Positions 36,246 to 48,028 of a stretch of DNA of 64,000 bases are shown here, piece by piece. Made by a program: the position numbers and the translations under genes. The number at the start of each line of letters is the position of its first letter. The first letter of the stretch is position 1. A model generated the notes under the pieces. It saw nothing but the letters and a program-made list of their open reading frames with translations, was not told the origin of the DNA and searched no databases. Location of the stretch: positions 1-64,000 of the forward strand of contig NW_025955089.1 in the NCBI RefSeq assembly GCF_022376445.1, read 5' to 3'. Source of the DNA: Fomitopsis serialis (Eukaryota > Basidiomycota > Agaricomycetes > Polyporales > Fomitopsidaceae).

Positions 36246-39017
36246 ATGTCTGCCGCGTCTACCACCCCCGCCACGTCAGCAACCGCGCCGGCTCCTGCCG
36301 GCCTAAGAATGCCTCGCCCCCACCTCAATCATTTCCTGGAAATCACGAACGCCAAGCTGCTGAAGATGATGGGGAATGGTTTGGTGAGGCAGGAGGATGA
36401 GGCGGCGCTGGCAGAGGAGATTGTGAGTACCCAGGGCTTCATGTAAGCTCGTCCAGGAATCTAACCATTCACCTGTAGCTTGGAGAGTTCATTGAATGTG
36501 TGGTAAGTACGCACATATATCGCTCTTTCGGTCCCTGACGTTTGTGGTAGTACGGGGCGGTCCATGCAGTTGTGAGCGGTCGGACGGCGGGCGAGCCTCC
36601 CGAGCAGCGGCCGATGGTGCCGCTGTTCCTGCTCTCAGCGATTCTCGAGCTGGACCACTCGCCGAGGGAAGGCCTCAAACTGTCCCGCATCCGTCCGGAC
36701 GATCCACGGGTCCTCACCTCGGCGTGGCGCAATCCTCGTGCGCCGTCTGGCCTCCCTGAACGCCCTCGCTCGCCGACCCCCGTTCCCGGCCCGTCTCGTC
36801 AGCCTTCGACGACGGTGCGCTTCCAGGACTTAGCGGCGGATTCCGACGGTGAGGAGGAGGTCCCGGTGAAGGAGGACGGGATGGATGTCGACGAGGTCGA
36901 GAAGACCCCACCTCGCAAGACTAGAAGACCGCGTCGAGCAAGAAGACGCCGGGCCCTGGACGGACCGAATCGGCGGGTACCAAGCGCAAGCGGGCGCCGA
37001 CTCCTACTCGCAAATCGAAGGGCAAACAGCGCGCGCAATCACCCGAGGATGAGCAAGGCGACAACGAGCGGGCGGCTGGACATCAGGACGAGGAGACCGA
37101 GCAGGAGATGGACGAGGAGGAACACCCGAAGAAAAAGCGGGCGAAAGGTACGTCGTGTTCACCTTGCCTTGTTGGATTCTAACCGTCATCTATACCAGGC
37201 TCAAAGCCACCGAAGGGCATCCTCGTGAAGAAGACAGAGGAGGTCCACGGCGAGCGGGCCAAGTTCGAGATGGAGTACGTGCCTGGGAAGGTTCGACAGT
37301 TCGTCCACCGGCGTGAGAAGGTATGTTTGGTACAAGGTCTCGGTCTCATCGTGACTCACATCTTACACAGCCGGACCCATGCACCCAATGCAAGGGGTTC
37401 CCTTGCTATATTTCAACACCGGAGGGCTACGAATTCAAGAAGGACGGCACCATGAAGGACCCACCGCCGGCATGCGACTATTGCAACGTCAAGAAGGTGA
37501 AGTGCGAGCCCATCGACACCGAGGGCACGTTTAAGCCCAAGAAGTCCCGCGGGCGTAAGGGCTCGAAGAGACGTTCCTCGGCCGGCTCTGGCACAGAGTC
37601 CGAGGGCACCGACGAGCCGCAAAGCGAGGCGGAAGCTCCGCCCACGACTGACGACGAGCTCGACCGGGCTGACACTGCCTCGGTCACGTCTCACGGCAGC
37701 CGGCGCAGCTCTCGACGGGCGGGTACACCTTCTCGGCGACCGACAACCATCGCCAAGAAGGCTGGCAAGAAGGCGCAGAAGGCGGTCAAACAATCGCCGG
37801 CCGTTACGCCGGCGCCTCAGGAGAACGCGGAGGCTGGGCCCAGCTCTGAGGTCCAGCAGAAGCCCGTGCGTACGAGGAAGACGAAGGGTCCTGTCCGGGA
37901 CGTCGCCGACATTCGTAAGTGCATGTACGTCTCATTCTCGTATTGTGTGCTGATGATGCAGGTCGCATCTATCCCATTTTAGTCGCTGACAGGAAGCGTG
38001 AGTTGTGGAGTTCGGGGGCCCGATCGATGTCCTCCAGGAGGACGACCTGAATCCAACACTCGCGGCGCTGCGCATCCGCGAGCTCCAATCGAATGTCCGG
38101 GACCTCCGGGAGCGGCTTGAGTCGATGGAGGCCAGGGACCGTGCTATGCGAGCACGTCAGGAAATTCTCGGTAAGTTCTCAATGTGTTTTGAAAATCTAA
38201 TGCTGATGCTTTCCAACAGCCCGGGCAATCCTCGACAGCGAGAATGTGGACTACCGCGAGCTCATCAAGGAGATGCTGGAAGAGCATGAGCCGGCCGACC
38301 AGATGTTCGTCGGCGCGGTTCCTCAATATCCCGGAGGTGCGGACCCGGGCCCCGCGTATGAATCGGACGACTCGTCCACTGAGTCGCATGGTGACCTCGG
38401 CGAGTCCCCACCCGGTGCGCAAGACGTGCCGGAGCCTCGCGACGAGGTGACTGACCCTGTAGAGGTCGCCGGTCCCGCATCCCCAGCCCCTCCGCCGCCG
38501 AATGACACTGTGGCCGGAGGTCCCGAGGTCCCTGCTGGGCACGACGAGGTGACCGGCTCCGCCGCTGGGCCCATGTCCCCAGCCCCTCCACCCCCGAAGT
38601 CACCGTGGGCGGGGGATCTGACATTCCTCCTGGGCAAGGCGAGGTGACCGGCTCCGCCGCTGGGCCCGTGTCCCCAGCCCCTCCGCCCCCGAATGTCAGC
38701 ATGGCCGGCGGTCCGGAGGTGCCTGCTGGGCAAGACAAGGTGACCGGGTCTGCCGGGACTGCCCGATCAGAGCCGGCGGCGCAGCGACCCCATTCCTGCT
38801 GGGAACACGCACGCGACCCCCCCGGCTGTTCTGGAAGGTATCCGAGCGAACTTGGCAAGGTTCGTCCCGCGCCCACTTTTCCCACTCCGTCGGTCTCAGC
38901 TCCGGCCCTCAACAGCACCCAAGCCAGCGTGCCGTCGTCATCCCCGAGGAGAATCACCCGGCGAACGAGAATGCGATGGATGTTGACGAGGGGAATGCGC
39001 CGGGCCAAGCAAAGTAA
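36246..39017 (+). CDS. Cys6 zinc-cluster, coiled-coil protein with Pro-rich tandem repeats
   Basis: Starts at ATG 36246 (MSAASTTPATSATAPAPAG), then HLNHFLEITNAKLLKMMGNG. Exons carry VPLFLLSAILELDHSPREGL, a highly basic and acidic linker, and a Cys6 motif C-x2-C-x4-C-x22-C-x2-C-x5-C (PCTQCKGFPC ... ACDYCNVKKVKC). This resembles a fungal Zn2Cys6 DNA-binding cluster with an enlarged loop. A coiled coil follows (LRIRELQSNVRDLRERLESM). Near the end a 96-base unit (DEVTGSAAGPMSPAPPPPN...) is repeated about 3.5 times at 38444-38760, one copy being 95 bases because a C is missing near 38595. The tail reads ENAMDVDEGNAPGQAK to TAA 39015-39017. Similar Cys6/coiled-coil proteins are common in mushroom genomes. 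DNA binding is inferred; it could recognise the CCGGCCGG palindromes. Confidence 0.65.
38444..38765. repeat. 96-base coding tandem repeat (32 residues, Pro-rich)
   Basis: GAGGTGACCGGC-like words begin at 38444, 38546, 38641 and 38737. The 38546-38641 interval is 95 bases, one short, coinciding with a C-run and a frame break. The other intervals (102 and 96) keep frame. Confidence 0.8.
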
Positions 39018-39692
39018 GGGTCCGAGTTCGTGTAGGCTGCACTAATGTAATTACCACTCTGTACAATGTATCGCTTCCGCTGCACACTTACAATGAAATG
39101 ACACATGAACTTGGAATGTCGGATGTGTACACTTAACAGGAAGTTTCTCCCCCGCCGAGTGCTTGTAAGAACTGCCGGGCCGAGAGTATCGCATTTTGCC
39201 CGGGCCGAGACATCAAGTCGATATGTCGGTCCATGACCCACACCTCAGAAAGTCCAAGATTACATTGTGCCACTGTGTAATTCACAGTCCATCTGCTGCT
39301 CAACCATCATGTTGACCTCAGCGTGGTGTGTTACATTGTGACCGCCGAAGGTTTGCATCGTGCTCGGCCCGAGGGTTCGGCGAAATCGTCGGGCCGAGAG
39401 TTTGTCAAAAGTCTCGGCCCGAGTGACCGCCGGGCGGTGCTTGTCATTTTGGCTGCACTGTTGAATACATGGTAGCTTTAGCGTGGTTTGTTTACATTGT
39501 GACCACCGAGAGTTTGCATCGCGCTCGGCCCGAGAGTTCGGTGAAATCGTCGGGCCGAGAGTTTGTGAAAAGTCTCGGCCCGAGTGACCGCCGGCCGGTG
39601 CCTGTCATGTTGGCTGCACTGTGAGATACACGGAACGTCGTAATGTGATTTCGTGAATGCGTCGGTGGTAAAACAATGCGTGTACAGACTGT
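39018..39692. repeat. Intergenic region with a 160-base tandem duplication
   Basis: A segment beginning GCGTGGTGTG at 39321 recurs at 39481 as GCGTGGTTTG, extending about 150 bases with small changes. Both copies are dense in CTCGGCCCGAG and CGGGCCGAGAG. The genes on either side converge here, so this holds their 3' ends. Confidence 0.75.
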
Positions 39693-42600
39693 CTACTTCT
39701 TCCCCCGAGAGCCACGCTTAACCGGAGCCTTGCTGCCTGAGGGCTTGGATGACCGGCCGGCGGCCCAGGCTCGGTGCGGGGCTTCTTCGTCCGCTTCCCA
39801 GTCCCGAGCTCTTCGTCATCGACCGCAGCGGAGGGCCGCTTGGAACCAGTGGCGGATCCTGCCTCCCAGCGAGCCCGAATCTTCTTGCAACGCTTGACGA
39901 GGTCCGCGGCAACTGCAGCATCCAAGTGGGAATCGAGCACATACTGCGGGACTCCGTGGTTCAAGCTCGGGGCGACGTCCTTGCTCTCGATGTCGTGGAT
40001 CAGCATACCCACAGCCAGTGTTACCAGCAGACCATCATCGCGCGCCATGACATTCTCGCCGAGGGACGATTCCATCGTTGTGAGCCATCGGCGGAACTGT
40101 GTCAGTTCCTTCTTGTCGTTGTGGATGGAGGAGGGGCACGTTGCTCGGCGGTACGACCAGCTGGCCCACTCCCACTTGGTTGTCGAGTGCCAAGTCCCGG
40201 GTCAGGCTGGTACGATTGAGTGAGCATGCTTTTCGGAGGGAGTACAGGACGTTACTCACAAGCTTCAGAGCAGCCTTCACCATCTTGCCAATCTCGTCGT
40301 CGCCACAGAGAACCTGCAAGAACTTGCGCCGGGCATCCACATCCGAGGCGACCTTCGCCGGACTGCCCTTCTGAATGCGTGGGCCGGGCTTGCTACCGCT
40401 CGGCTCGGCGCCGGCGGTGTTCTTCTTCGGCGGGCCTGCTTGTGATGTCAGCAAGTTGTCCCTCTGTAGAAATGAGATGACGGACCGGCAGCTGGCGAAT
40501 CAGCTTCCTCGTTATCCTCGGCGTCGCTGTCACTCTTGGTTGACTGCTTTGGGCGGGCCGTGGTAGACTTCTTCGCCGTGGCTGGCTTCGGTGCTTTTGC
40601 GGGGGCCGGAGCTTGCACCGGGACATCGCCCTCTTCACCGGCGTCTTCGTCGTTACCCTCGGCCACGGTGTCTGCACAATAGTATAAGGATGTTAGCTTT
40701 GCGTACACGAGTCGCCCGTTGTGATGAGACTAACCACGGTTCTTCTTGGACACACGACCGCCAGACTTTGGCTTGGCCGACTGCCCGGCCGACCCTGTGC
40801 TAACCACCGGCTGGTCACCGGCGGCCTGGTTGCGTGATGCGCCGGCCGACTGTGTGGATCTCGTGCTATCCTTCCCCTTGCTGGTCTTCCCTGCCCCGCC
40901 CCCTGCACTCTTTCCACCCACCGACTGTCCACCTTTCTTCTGAGCCCCCTTAGATGGACCTCCTCCTCGGCCTTCCTTCGTCTTCGTCTGCATCGGGACA
41001 GCCTCCTCGTCGTCCTCGTCACTGGAGGCAGCGATCACCGCCCGGCCCTTGCCCTTGCTCGGTCGGGCCACCACGACCTCCTCGGGGGCGTGATCAGAGT
41101 CCTCGTCATGGCTCTCCTCGTCACTGGAGGCACCATCGAGGTCCTTTGCGGGTTCGAACAACGACCCATGGCCCACAGCATCAGAGTCCACACTCGAGGC
41201 CTCCTGGTCGTCTGAGGAGTCCACCGGCGTGTCTGACTTGGCTCGGCGAGAGGCACGTCGGGCGGCCGGGGAAGCACGGCGGCGTCTCGGCTTAGGTTGG
41301 GGCTTCCGCTTAGGCTCGGGCGCCGGAGATGGTGAGCTCACCCTTTCCTCCTCGTCCTCGACCTCCACGATCTGTTTCGCCGCGTTCCTCCAAGCCTTGA
41401 AGCGGAGCACAGGTTCTCCGTCGTCGGCATCCTGCCTCACACGCCAGTGACGAAGGACCGCATCGAGGTCCCCAGCGCGGATCTTGTTCGGGTCGCTGAG
41501 AACAACGCCGGCCGGCAGATAGCCGTCCTCGAAGAACTCCTCCGACTTTTCCGACAGGGACTGCCACGGCACCCTGATGTTCTCGCGCCGGGTGTAATGA
41601 GCTATTGTATTCTCCGAGGTGAGTGGCCGGCCATAGGGAATTGGACTCATTGCGCTCACCGTATGTCATGCGGACAAACGTACTCAGGAACATACGCTTG
41701 TGATCGGTCTTTTTGAAGCACTCGTGATCGGCCGGCGGCAGGATGGGATACCCGTCATCGTCGAACTTCCACTCGATGCGGTCGATCAGTTTCGATGGGA
41801 CGATACTCTCCTCGCCTTCAAACCCGTTGGCGTCTGAGCGAATACGTTGAGCACCAGCACGTAGCATATGCTGGGCACACTCACTGAATGCGTCCTCGGC
41901 GTACTTCTTCCACATCTCGTACGTGTTGCCCCGCCGGAAATCTTTGAAGACCTGGATAAAATTTGGTGGCTCGGTGCCTGGTCCGCTGCGAGGATACGCA
42001 TTGTTATAGTCCCATCTAGTCCTCGTCATCTTTCTACATGTCCAATGCGTCTGGACACTACACGTACTGCATGTTCCCCGTCTGTCCGTCCTCTCTCAAG
42101 TACGCCCCGAGCACAAACACCCTCACCCCACACTTCCTCCACATCAGCTGAACGAACTCGGACACCATCCCGTTGCCGTGCCTAGCGAGGTGCTTGTACT
42201 GGTACTCCCTCGGCCACACGGTGGCGTTGTACTCGGCGGCGGTCTTCCGGTACTTCGCCTCGTCGAGGGGGCGAATTCCGTCGCAGAGCTCCTTCAGCGC
42301 AGTCTGGTAGATGGACGGATACAGCTTTGTGTCCTTCTCCCTCCCGTTCCCATGCTTCTTTATCAGCTCTTCCAGCTCCTGCTCATGAGCTTGGGCACAG
42401 ACCGTGCGCCATGAGAGGTCCTTGCCGAGCTTGATGAGGTCCTTCCTCACCGGCTCCTTATCCTCCGTGTCGGTCTCGTGGTTAGCGAACCACTGCCCAA
42501 CTTCCTGCAGAAAATGAGTATGAATACACTGCAGGTAGAGCGGTACCTACCTCTCGCATTACATTGTCAAGGGGGTACCCCCTGATCTTCCCTAGCTTGT

Positions 42601-42718
42601 CAACGGCCTCGGCGACAATCTCCCCTCGCTGCTCGCCATCCTCCGGAAGCTTCCGCCATTCCTCCAGGCGGAGATTGAGGACGTCGAGGTCGCGTTTCTG
42701 CCAGTAGGACCTTCCCAT
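39693..42718 (-). CDS. Basic/acidic companion protein of the KDZ element
   Basis: Starts at ATG 42718 (MGRSYWQKRDLDVLNLRLEE, WRKLPEDGEQRGEIVAEAVD) and runs leftward through several exons. Segments include LSWRTVCAQAHEQELEELIK, TALKELCDGIRPLDEAKYRK, PPNFIQVFKDFRRGNTYEMW, RIEWKFDDDGYPILPPADHE and VPWQSLSEKSEEFFEDGYLP, then LSDPNKIRAGDLDAVLRHWR with VRQDADDGEPVLRF. The remaining half is Lys/Arg/Ser/Glu-rich and disordered, followed by a more ordered C-terminal part (MLIHDIESKDVAPSLNHGVP) and a probable basic tail ending RGSRGKK. The order helix-rich region, VPW...LP...DP...L..HW..RQ resembles proteins I associate with transposase neighbourhoods in Agaricomycetes. Function unknown. Frame changes near the C-terminus leave the last 25 residues uncertain. 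Confidence 0.6.
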
Positions 42719-43737
42719 TGTGGCAAGGGACGAGGAACGTTGCAAGGAAGAGTGGGCTTTGCGGAGGAGGCACAAGTGGAGGCTTGAGGAAGAGATGTGT
42801 TTCGGCGCCAGTCACCCAAACGAACACCGACGTTTATGACCAGTCACCAAATAGTCTACGATTTTGTACCGGGGCTTTGCCCTTTCTCTGCATCATTTAT
42901 GTTAGTATAGATATATCTACATTCATTGTGTCGGTCGTCACTGTACATTAATGCTTTTTTGGCCGCAAACATCTTGAGGCAGACCACCGGCCGGACCGTT
43001 AGAAACCCGGCCGGTCATCGCTCGGACCATTTGGTCCCAAGTCGAAACTCAAAACCGCTCAGTGACAGCAATGTGACACCACGGGGCAGCGCAACTACGA
43101 CCAGCCGCCGCTGAGTGGAAGCCCGCAGCCCGGGGCACCCGTTCCGAGGGCTCGGCGCCCGGCCGGATCGTTGTAACGAAGCAACCGACCACGGGTGGCA
43201 CGTTCTGGAATAGAACCGGGGCGGCTTCTCCGCTCCACTCGTAGGGGCCAAGCGGCCGGCGACACAGACATCCCATATGACCCGAGTCACTTTCATCAAT
43301 TCGGTGACTGGAATGTGCCCCAACCACGACACCAGGGTGGCCAAGCAATGCCTGGGCGTGAGCACGTGACTCGGATCAACGGCCGGGACGATCGAAACCT
43401 GTGATTGCCGGCCGCATCAATTGCTACGGAGCCAAAGGTGGTTCTCCCGGACCGTTGTCTGATGTCGGGTGTTGTGCTTCGTTCACTAGAGGCAAATCTG
43501 CGACCGGTAACACATATTCCATCAGCCGTTCCGGCCGGATCACCGAGGACCCATCGCCGCAAACAGACAGCCGGGTGCGGGTGACGGGCAGTGGTGTGAC
43601 AGTTGCACCGATGGGGGTCCAATGAATCTCATTGGTTTTTCCCCCCTGTCCACCGATATTCTCGCATCATCCGGGTGCTCCGGCCGGCCCGTTACAAACG
43701 GCCGACCTCCTTGAAGCCTTGCTTTCCAGGCTGGACG
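42719..43737. promoter_or_regulatory. Divergent promoter region upstream of the KDZ transposase
   Basis: About 1 kb without a supported gene lies between the companion gene (-) and the KDZ transposase (+). It contains repeated CGGCCGG words (for example ACCGGCCGGACCGTTAG near 42987 and TCCGGCCGGCCCGTTAC near 43679), related to the subterminal arrays. Confidence 0.5.
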
Positions 43738-46700
43738 ATGGCTCGACTGCCGAGGGCAAGCTCCCCTACTGTGGTGGAGGTTGCCATACAGAGGACGAGA
43801 ACCAAGCGGGGAGTTAAGTCCCGCATCGTTCCCGTAAAAACGAATGTATTGCAAACACCACCGCCGACTCCTCAGCGGCGCTCGCAGCCATCCACGAGGC
43901 AGTCAAGCTGGATGAGACAGGAGCAGGATGACGAGCCTCCTAACAATATATTCCTCGATCTTTTACCAGCGCGAAGGGGCTCCCCAGGTACGATAGTTAG
44001 ATCAGCACAAGCAATGTCGGTGATGACATTATTCATTAGACTCAACCCCAAATGCTACGGGAGTGGATCCCTCTGCAAATACATACCTCAGGTCTGTCTA
44101 TGGCCAGTCAAAGCCCCCAACGACCGGCCGAGAAGGCACCTTCGAGTGCGCAAGCTGCAGTAGCGGAGGCGGCGTGTGGAAGTGTTCATCGTGCATCGGT
44201 TCGCCATTTACTGTCACACTTGCTGTCTCACCCAGCACCGCCGAACACCATTCCACCGAGTGGAGCAGTGGAGGATTGAGGGCTACTGGGCCCCTGCCTG
44301 GTTGAAGGATGTCGGGCTGTGCATCAATTTGGGTCACCGAGGTGCACCTTGCCCGGTCCCTGAGCCCTTCGCCGACGTCGATGATGACGATGAGAACGGC
44401 CGGCCGAGGAAGAAGAAAACGACCCGGAGGCTGCTCAGGACGATCCTTTGCGACATGCCGACCCTCCACCAAGACCACCGGCGTCCATGATGACCATCGT
44501 CGACACGACCGGCATACACTTTCTGCCGGTGAGATGGTGTGGATGCGCCGGCGCGGCCAGTCATACCTCTCAGCTCCTTGACTGTGGCCTGTATCCGGCC
44601 AGTCAACGTGCCGCTCGAACGTGCTTCACATTCACCGTGCTCGATGACTTCCTGCTCGACAACCTTGAGTGCAAGACGACGGCGATGAACTACTACCGGC
44701 GTCTTCGCCGAGTCACTGATCCTGTGTTCCCCCATGAGGTGCCGGTAAGTGTGCGGTTCTCTGTAAGAGGTGCGAGGACATGGCTCACGAGTGACAAGGA
44801 CCGATATTTGGAGCTCCTCAGAGTGAGTCGGGAGTGGACCCTGCTGCAAGCCAAGAAGGAGCATGGGTACGGGCCGGCCTGGCGTGGGGTTCCGGGAGAC
44901 GGTGACCTTGCGAATTTCTGTGCTGCATGCCCGCAGCCCGGTGTAAATATCCCACACGAGTGGCAGGCCGACGACCGAGAGTAAGTTGATGCGTGCACGT
45001 ACTCTGCGAAAGCTGACAGCGCCGGCAGCTATTTGTACGCCCGAACGTACGTCATGGACGGAAACTTCCACGCTGAGCAGATGCGGATGCGGAATCCAGG
45101 GAACGATGTTCCTCTTATGCCGGGAAAGATGTTTATGGTCAACCCCGGGCCTTACGAGGACCACCTGCTGGTGGCGAAAGAAGTCAAGATGGTGAGCTTT
45201 ACCACTCGGGCAATAACGCTCGGCCCGGTGTTGACGAGCGGACAGCCCTCCACCTGCCACGATCATAAAGCGGTATCGCAGGCAAACGCCGACAGACACA
45301 AGCTGGCAGTCACCGGCATAGGTGCAACATCGTGTGCCAGACACGGCTGCTTCGTGCCTCATTCGGTGGTGAACTTTCAGAAAGGGGAGCGCCAAATGAA
45401 CATGGATTACTCCCTATCAAATGCCCTCGGGTATCAATCCAAGGGCCTCACCCACGTCTACCTATGTTATGACATCATTTGCCAGTACCATGTGTATCTC
45501 GACAAACGGTTTGCGGGTAACCCCCATCTTCAATGCCCAGCGGTCTGGTGCTGTACAAGTGCATCGGCCTCTTCCACGTACACGGCCATCAGGCAGTGTG
45601 CGAGGTCCGACACTCGCTGACCTTCACAAAGGGCGCCGGCGAGGTCGACGGCGAAATCATCGAAACACAGTGGTCGACGACAAATCGTATCTCTGGCAGC
45701 ACCCGGACGATGTCGACGTCCACCGGCAGGAAACACTCGACCGGCACATGAATGACTGGAACTGGAAGAAAATGATTACCATGGGTACGTCGCCGGGGCT
45801 TCCACTGCCACATCCTCATCATCTGAACAACCGGTAGTGGCATCCCTAAGGAGGAAGATAAAGGCGAACCGGCCCCTGCTCGCCGAGATGAAACAGGACC
45901 TCTCGGCGAAGGAGTCAGGATTGAACGCCGAGACTCTGCAGAGCTGGAAGCGCGAATTGAACATCGCTCAACGCCGGCGCCTCACCAATGTAAAGCGATG
46001 GACAAATACCTTGTGAAGAAACCAATTGTGAGTGCATGCGATAGACCCGGGCGCACGGTGACATAACTCCCTGAACATTGCAGTGCCCACTCAGACAGAC
46101 CTCCTGGTACAGCTCACCGAGGCCGAAGGAAACGGTGGCCGGATTGTCGGGACTGCCGAGTGGATCGCCGAGGGCCTCAAGCTTGAGGAGCTACAGTATG
46201 TCTTGTATGCCGCAGTACGAGGTCATGCTAATGCACCAACAGACTTACCATCCGAAGAGACGTCAAGCAGCAAGGCGAAAAGATCACCAAGCCTCAGCAA
46301 CTGAAGCTCGCTCAACGTCGGAAGGCCCTGGAGACACGAATCCGACGGTTTCACCGGCAAGCCAACGCAATCAGCCACCGGGCAGACTGGGGTGTTGATG
46401 AATCCGAGGCAGATGATGAGGAATGGGAGGATGAAGGCCCGGTCGTCGCCCGGGAGCCACACGGCCCATGGAGTATGTTCACCAGCCGGCCGAAGCTTCC
46501 GCACAGCGAGAACATGGCCGAGCAGACCCCGCTCGGGCTCCCATCCAACTTATCTCCTGTCGTGTTTGATGATGAGAGTCTGAAACGTCTGGCCGAGCAG
46601 GAACTCACCCTTCGGCGTGGGCAAGCCAATGATGCGCTCCACCAGCTCCGCCTCCTTCTGGGCCACAAGTCTTTTCAGTTTCGTACCAGCATTCGGCATG

Positions 46701-47305
46701 GCAAGTCCAACACCAAGCGCACCCGAGCATTCACCACAATGAACAAGCTCGACCGGGCCGTCTCTATTCATGCGTCAATCTACCGGAGGTGCAGAGCTGC
46801 CATGGTGGTCCTCGGTCTCTCAGAGGAGGAGCAACTCAAGTATCAGCGTCTCAGTAAAGAGGACCTCAATGTCACCACCGCCATCGCCGAACCAAACAAG
46901 CCCGGCCAGAGGCACAAATCGACGTCATGGATCTGGAATATCGATGTCGGAGGAGATCTCGACAGGAATGATACACTCTCAATCAGTGAGCAGTACACTC
47001 CATGCGTGTCCGCCATATGTCTCACCGGTATTATAGTTCACCGGATTCACTGGTTCCACGCACGCTCCAAAGTTGATCGCCTGGAAGAAGAGGCCGGCAT
47101 CTTACGCCGGGAACTTGATTCGGTGGGGAGGTATTTCTCTCACCACGCCGAGATGTGGAGAGACCGGGCTATCCAGCACCCAGGCGATGATTATGCAGGG
47201 TTCGCTCCGTACTGCCGGAAGCGTGCCGCGATGTACGACCGTTTATACCGAGATGCTCAGCAGACGTATAGGGATGTTTATGCTGACCCGAACATTTTTA
47301 CGTAG
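43738..47305 (+). CDS. KDZ transposase with N-terminal CxC2-like zinc region
   Basis: Predicted DNA transposase of the Kyakuja-Dileera-Zisupton (KDZ) class. From ATG 43738 (MARLPRASSPTVVEVAIQRT) a Cys-rich region follows: FECASCSSGGGVWKCSSC, then YCHTCCLTQHRRTPFHRVEQ and VGLCINLGHRGAPCP, the usual CxC2 layout. The RNase H-like core shows candidate acidic residues in VMDGNFHAEQM (Asp codon 45057), LCYDIICQYHVYL (Asp codon 45471) and VDGEIIETQWS (Glu near 45653), with GCFVPHSVVNFQKGERQMNM and CIGLFHVHGHQAVCEVRHSL between. The C-terminal part is long and helical and ends DVYADPNIFT at TAG 47303. Frame breaks near 44209 and 44424 look like single lost bases in T- and C-runs. Likely the autonomous transposase of the 19.3-kb element. 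Confidence 0.9.
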
Positions 47306-48028
47306 TGAGACCCGGCAGTTTATGTTAACGAATATATTGAACTTTGGCTGAATTCAGGACTGTATGTTGCGACCATGGCCTGCCGAGCAGAACGTTAAAG
47401 CTTCCGGCCGACCATGGTGCTGAAGGGTTGCCTGCAAGACAACACCGAGTACATACACCGAGGAGACTTAGTAAGCTACCCCAAGACGCCCGACCCTGGC
47501 CAATCATGTCTCAATGGCATTAACCACAACGCATACTCTCGCCCTCCTCGTCCCTTCATGTGCGAAACCACTCCGCCCGAGCACACCGCCGAACCCTCGG
47601 GCCGAGCGAAGCACCGAACCCTCGGGCCGAGCAAACGGCCGAAACCCCGGGCCGAGCAAACGGCCGAAGTCTCGGGCCGAGCAAACGGCCGAAGTCTCGG
47701 GCCGAGCAAACGGCCGAAGTCTCGGGCCGAGCAAACGACCGAAGTCCCGGCCGAGAGAGAGCATCCTTTTGCCGGGCGGATAGACAAGCGGGTCCCTGTG
47801 CCCAATTATGGTGTTGGTGGCGATGAAAACACCTCATTTCGTATAGAGGGACTGTCAGCGCTGACTGAGTTAGAGGGATTGTCAGCGCTGATCAACTCAG
47901 ACATAACCTGAGAGTTGTGCTCAGTCTCTGGGTGTTAGAAAAGTTACCCAATATATAAGTTTCAGTTGTGAGAAGTAGGCAGCAAAGCATAATGAATTAC
48001 AAAAGAGAGCAAATGACAAAACATCAAC
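47306..48028. other. Intergenic region holding a minisatellite
   Basis: Between the convergent KDZ gene and the small minus-strand gene. Apart from the 25-base repeat nothing is supported. Confidence 0.4.
47589..47757. repeat. 25-bp minisatellite (GCAAACGGCCGAAGTCTCGGGCCGA)
   Basis: The word GCAAACGGCC (or GCAAACGACC) starts at 47631, 47656, 47681, 47706 and 47731, exactly 25 bases apart; two diverged copies precede. The unit is not a multiple of three, yet all frames stay open because it lacks stops, so the long open frames here are artefacts. Confidence 0.92.

Noticed and set aside
44334..45395. 353-codon minus-strand open frame opposite the KDZ transposase
   Set aside because: The plus strand carries conserved CxC2 and KDZ motifs here; the antisense frame has none.
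47500..47840. Several long open frames on both strands
   Set aside because: All lie on the 25-bp minisatellite, which has no stop codon in any frame; the proteins are pure repeats.
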